A stretch of DNA of 6,806 bases, taken from positions 1 through 6,806 of the forward strand of contig JAWPNA010000492.1 in assembly GCA_045402695.1 (NCBI GenBank). Direction: 5' to 3'. This DNA comes from JAWPNA01 sp045402695. Lineage in GTDB: Bacteria > Acidobacteriota > Polarisedimenticolia > JACPZX01 > DASXTC01. Below, piece after piece: positions 5,541 through 6,806 of this stretch. Numbering within the stretch: the stretch's first letter is position 1; each line of letters starts with the position of its first letter. Under the pieces are notes generated by a model, which was given only the letters and a program-made list of their open reading frames with translations, made no database searches and was not told the origin of the DNA. A program made the position numbers and the translations under genes.

Positions 5541-6806
5541 TCAACGGTTGGGTGAGACGGCTCTCAGGTTCCGGATCACGATTGACGCCAGGATCGCGAC
5601 CGCGGTCAGAAGCACGAGCCACAACATCCAAGGGAAGCGTTCGGAAAACGGGACGCGGCCGACGGGGTCGAAACGCGGGTTGGTCGTGGCGGGACCGAGC
5701 CGCGCCACGGCCGGCGGGTGCGTAGAGAGGTCGGGCAGCAGCGCCGGCAGATCGTAGGCCGGGTGGGACGCTTCGGAGTTGCCGTAGTACAGCGTGTAGG
5801 CGCCGCCGGGCTTGTGCGGGAAGACGACCCTCTGCACCAGCCCGAGCGCGGTCACGCCCCTTGGGTGTAGCGGCCGGTCGTCCTGATCCTGGATGACGAC
5901 GCGAAGGTACCTCAGCGAGGCGCCTCGAAGGACGACGCGCGTCTGGTCGATCGCCGCCTCCCCGGCGCTCCCCGGCGGCAGCCGGAGGAAGACCCCTGAT
6001 TCGAGAGGATCCCAGGGCGCTTCGATCTCCTTCTTGACGAGATCCCCACCTTCCGTGCGGCCCGGCGAGACGATCGCGACCTTCTCGTTGCGTCCGTACG
6101 CCCGCCAGGCGCGCCGGAACGCTTCGTCCTCGAAATCGAACTCCACCCATTGTACGCGCGCGTTGCGGTATCCAAAGTCAACCTCGATGATGGTGGCCCT
6201 CGCGTTGGGATCGCGATCAACCGAGAATCCGGCGGGGCGCAGCGGCTCGGTCTCTGGCTCCACCACCGTGCGTTTCCTGCTGCGCACGGCGCGCAGCACG
6301 ACCGGGTCCTTCTCCTCGGGCATCGGGAAGACGGTGAGGCGCAGTCGCGAATAGTCGTTGTCGGGAAGCGCCACTTCCTCGAATCGCACGCCGGCCAACG
6401 ATCCGGACGGCGGCACGCGGTAGATCCATGCCCTCTCCACCAGCGTGGCCCAGCTCCCGCCGTCGCTCCCCTCGACCTTCACGCGCCGGCGGAAATCGGC
6501 TCCCAGCGTCTCGACCTCCAGCACGTTCTTGAGCACCTTCGCCCGGAACTCCAGCTCGACCCTGACTCCGAGGCCCTCGACAGCGGCGCGGTTGAGGATC
6601 TCCGGCGTTTCGTCGTGCTCCTCGATGCCGCCCTCCCGCGCGCGCGCCACGTACGGGACCTCCAGGCCGTCTCGGCCGATCACCCGCAGATCGGCCAGGT
6701 CGCGCCGGGATCTGTCCAGAACATCCTGGTCCAGAACGGCCCATGCGAATGGGCCGTCGAGCCCCGCGGTCTGTATCTCGCGCATGCGCTCCCACCGCGT
6801 GGGGGT
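5541..6806 (-). CDS. DUF3999-like envelope protein, N-terminus off window
   Basis: At least 414 residues of a protein of unknown function resembling the DUF3999 family. The frame has no stop up to the window edge, and seven further codons (TPTRWER) precede the Met at 6785, so the gene probably starts outside with a signal peptide. Numbered from that Met, residues 1-50 read GPFAWAVLDQDVLD, then DLADLRVIGRDGLEVPYV. The middle is a beta-rich series of strand-like segments, including ASLRYLRVVIQDQDDRPL (289-306), which resembles a jelly-roll/carbohydrate-binding-like fold. It is followed by YTLYYGNSEASHPAYDL (330-346), a stretch typical of the family. A single membrane helix (about 385-404) lies near the C-terminus, followed by a short basic tail (RNLRAVSPNR). 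The predicted arrangement is therefore a large extracytoplasmic domain with a C-terminal anchor. It lies 23 bases before the small membrane protein gene and probably shares its transcript. No catalytic motif is visible. Confidence 0.78.
   Translation of the reverse strand, partial: TPTRWERMREIQTAGLDGPFAWAVLDQDVLDRSRRDLADLRVIGRDGLEVPYVARAREGGIEEHDETPEILNRAAVEGLGVRVELEFRAKVLKNVLEVETLGADFRRRVKVEGSDGGSWATLVERAWIYRVPPSGSLAGVRFEEVALPDNDYSRLRLTVFPMPEEKDPVVLRAVRSRKRTVVEPETEPLRPAGFSVDRDPNARATIIEVDFGYRNARVQWVEFDFEDEAFRRAWRAYGRNEKVAIVSPGRTEGGDLVKKEIEAPWDPLESGVFLRLPPGSAGEAAIDQTRVVLRGASLRYLRVVIQDQDDRPLHPRGVTALGLVQRVVFPHKPGGAYTLYYGNSEASHPAYDLPALLPDLSTHPPAVARLGPATTNPRFDPVGRVPFSERFPWMLWLVLLTAVAILASIVIRNLRAVSPNR

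Noticed and set aside
4637..5725. 362-codon plus-strand open frame across three minus-strand genes
   Set aside because: It crosses gene boundaries of well-supported minus-strand genes, is Arg/Pro-rich and has no domain signature.
5518..6150. Long in-frame N-terminal extension of the small membrane protein
   Set aside because: It overlaps the DUF3999-like gene and is Arg/Ala/Gly-rich. The strong AGGAGG site places the start at 5517.
6209..6218. Ten-base palindrome GATCGCGATC
   Set aside because: It is a single copy inside coding sequence and explained by in-frame codons in GC-rich DNA. There is no repeat array or promoter context.

Overview
The window is GC-rich, tightly packed bacterial DNA with two convergent operon-like gene groups, both of which run off the window. 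There are no RNA genes, mobile elements or CRISPR arrays, and no intergenic stretch longer than about 25 bases. The gene families and the high-GC codon use would suit an Acidobacteriota-like or similar soil or sediment lineage, possibly an assembled metagenome. That is only an impression, because no marker gene is present.

Plus strand, positions 2-3150: (1) the C-terminal part of an acetyl/acyl-CoA synthetase of the AMP-forming ANL family; (2) after 15 bases, a class V PLP-dependent aminotransferase; (3) overlapping it by one base (TGATG), a full-length 527-residue D-3-phosphoglycerate dehydrogenase (SerA) with ASB and ACT domains. Genes 2 and 3 probably carry out the first two steps of the phosphorylated serine pathway, with the class V enzyme in the role of phosphoserine aminotransferase. 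No phosphoserine phosphatase is in view. The acyl-CoA synthetase may be co-transcribed, but it has no obvious metabolic link to serine.

Minus strand, positions 6806-3152, transcribed towards the plus group: (4) a secreted or membrane-anchored protein resembling DUF3999, with its N-terminus off the window; (5) a 101-residue membrane protein with a DUF3566-like C-terminal signature and a strong Shine-Dalgarno site; (6) overlapping it by four bases (ATGA), an exported S9-family serine peptidase (beta-propeller plus alpha/beta-hydrolase) with a complete catalytic triad. This looks like one cell-envelope/export transcription unit.

The two groups meet tail to tail with one base between the stop codons of serA and the peptidase. 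The peptidase's last codons are a G/C-run repeat (GGGGGGGAC units) that adds a Ser-Pro tail and, on the plus strand, gives a strong G-quadruplex-type pattern. This junction is the most unusual structure in the window. The rest is conserved metabolic and envelope gene content, and I do not see a convincing new defence or mobile system.
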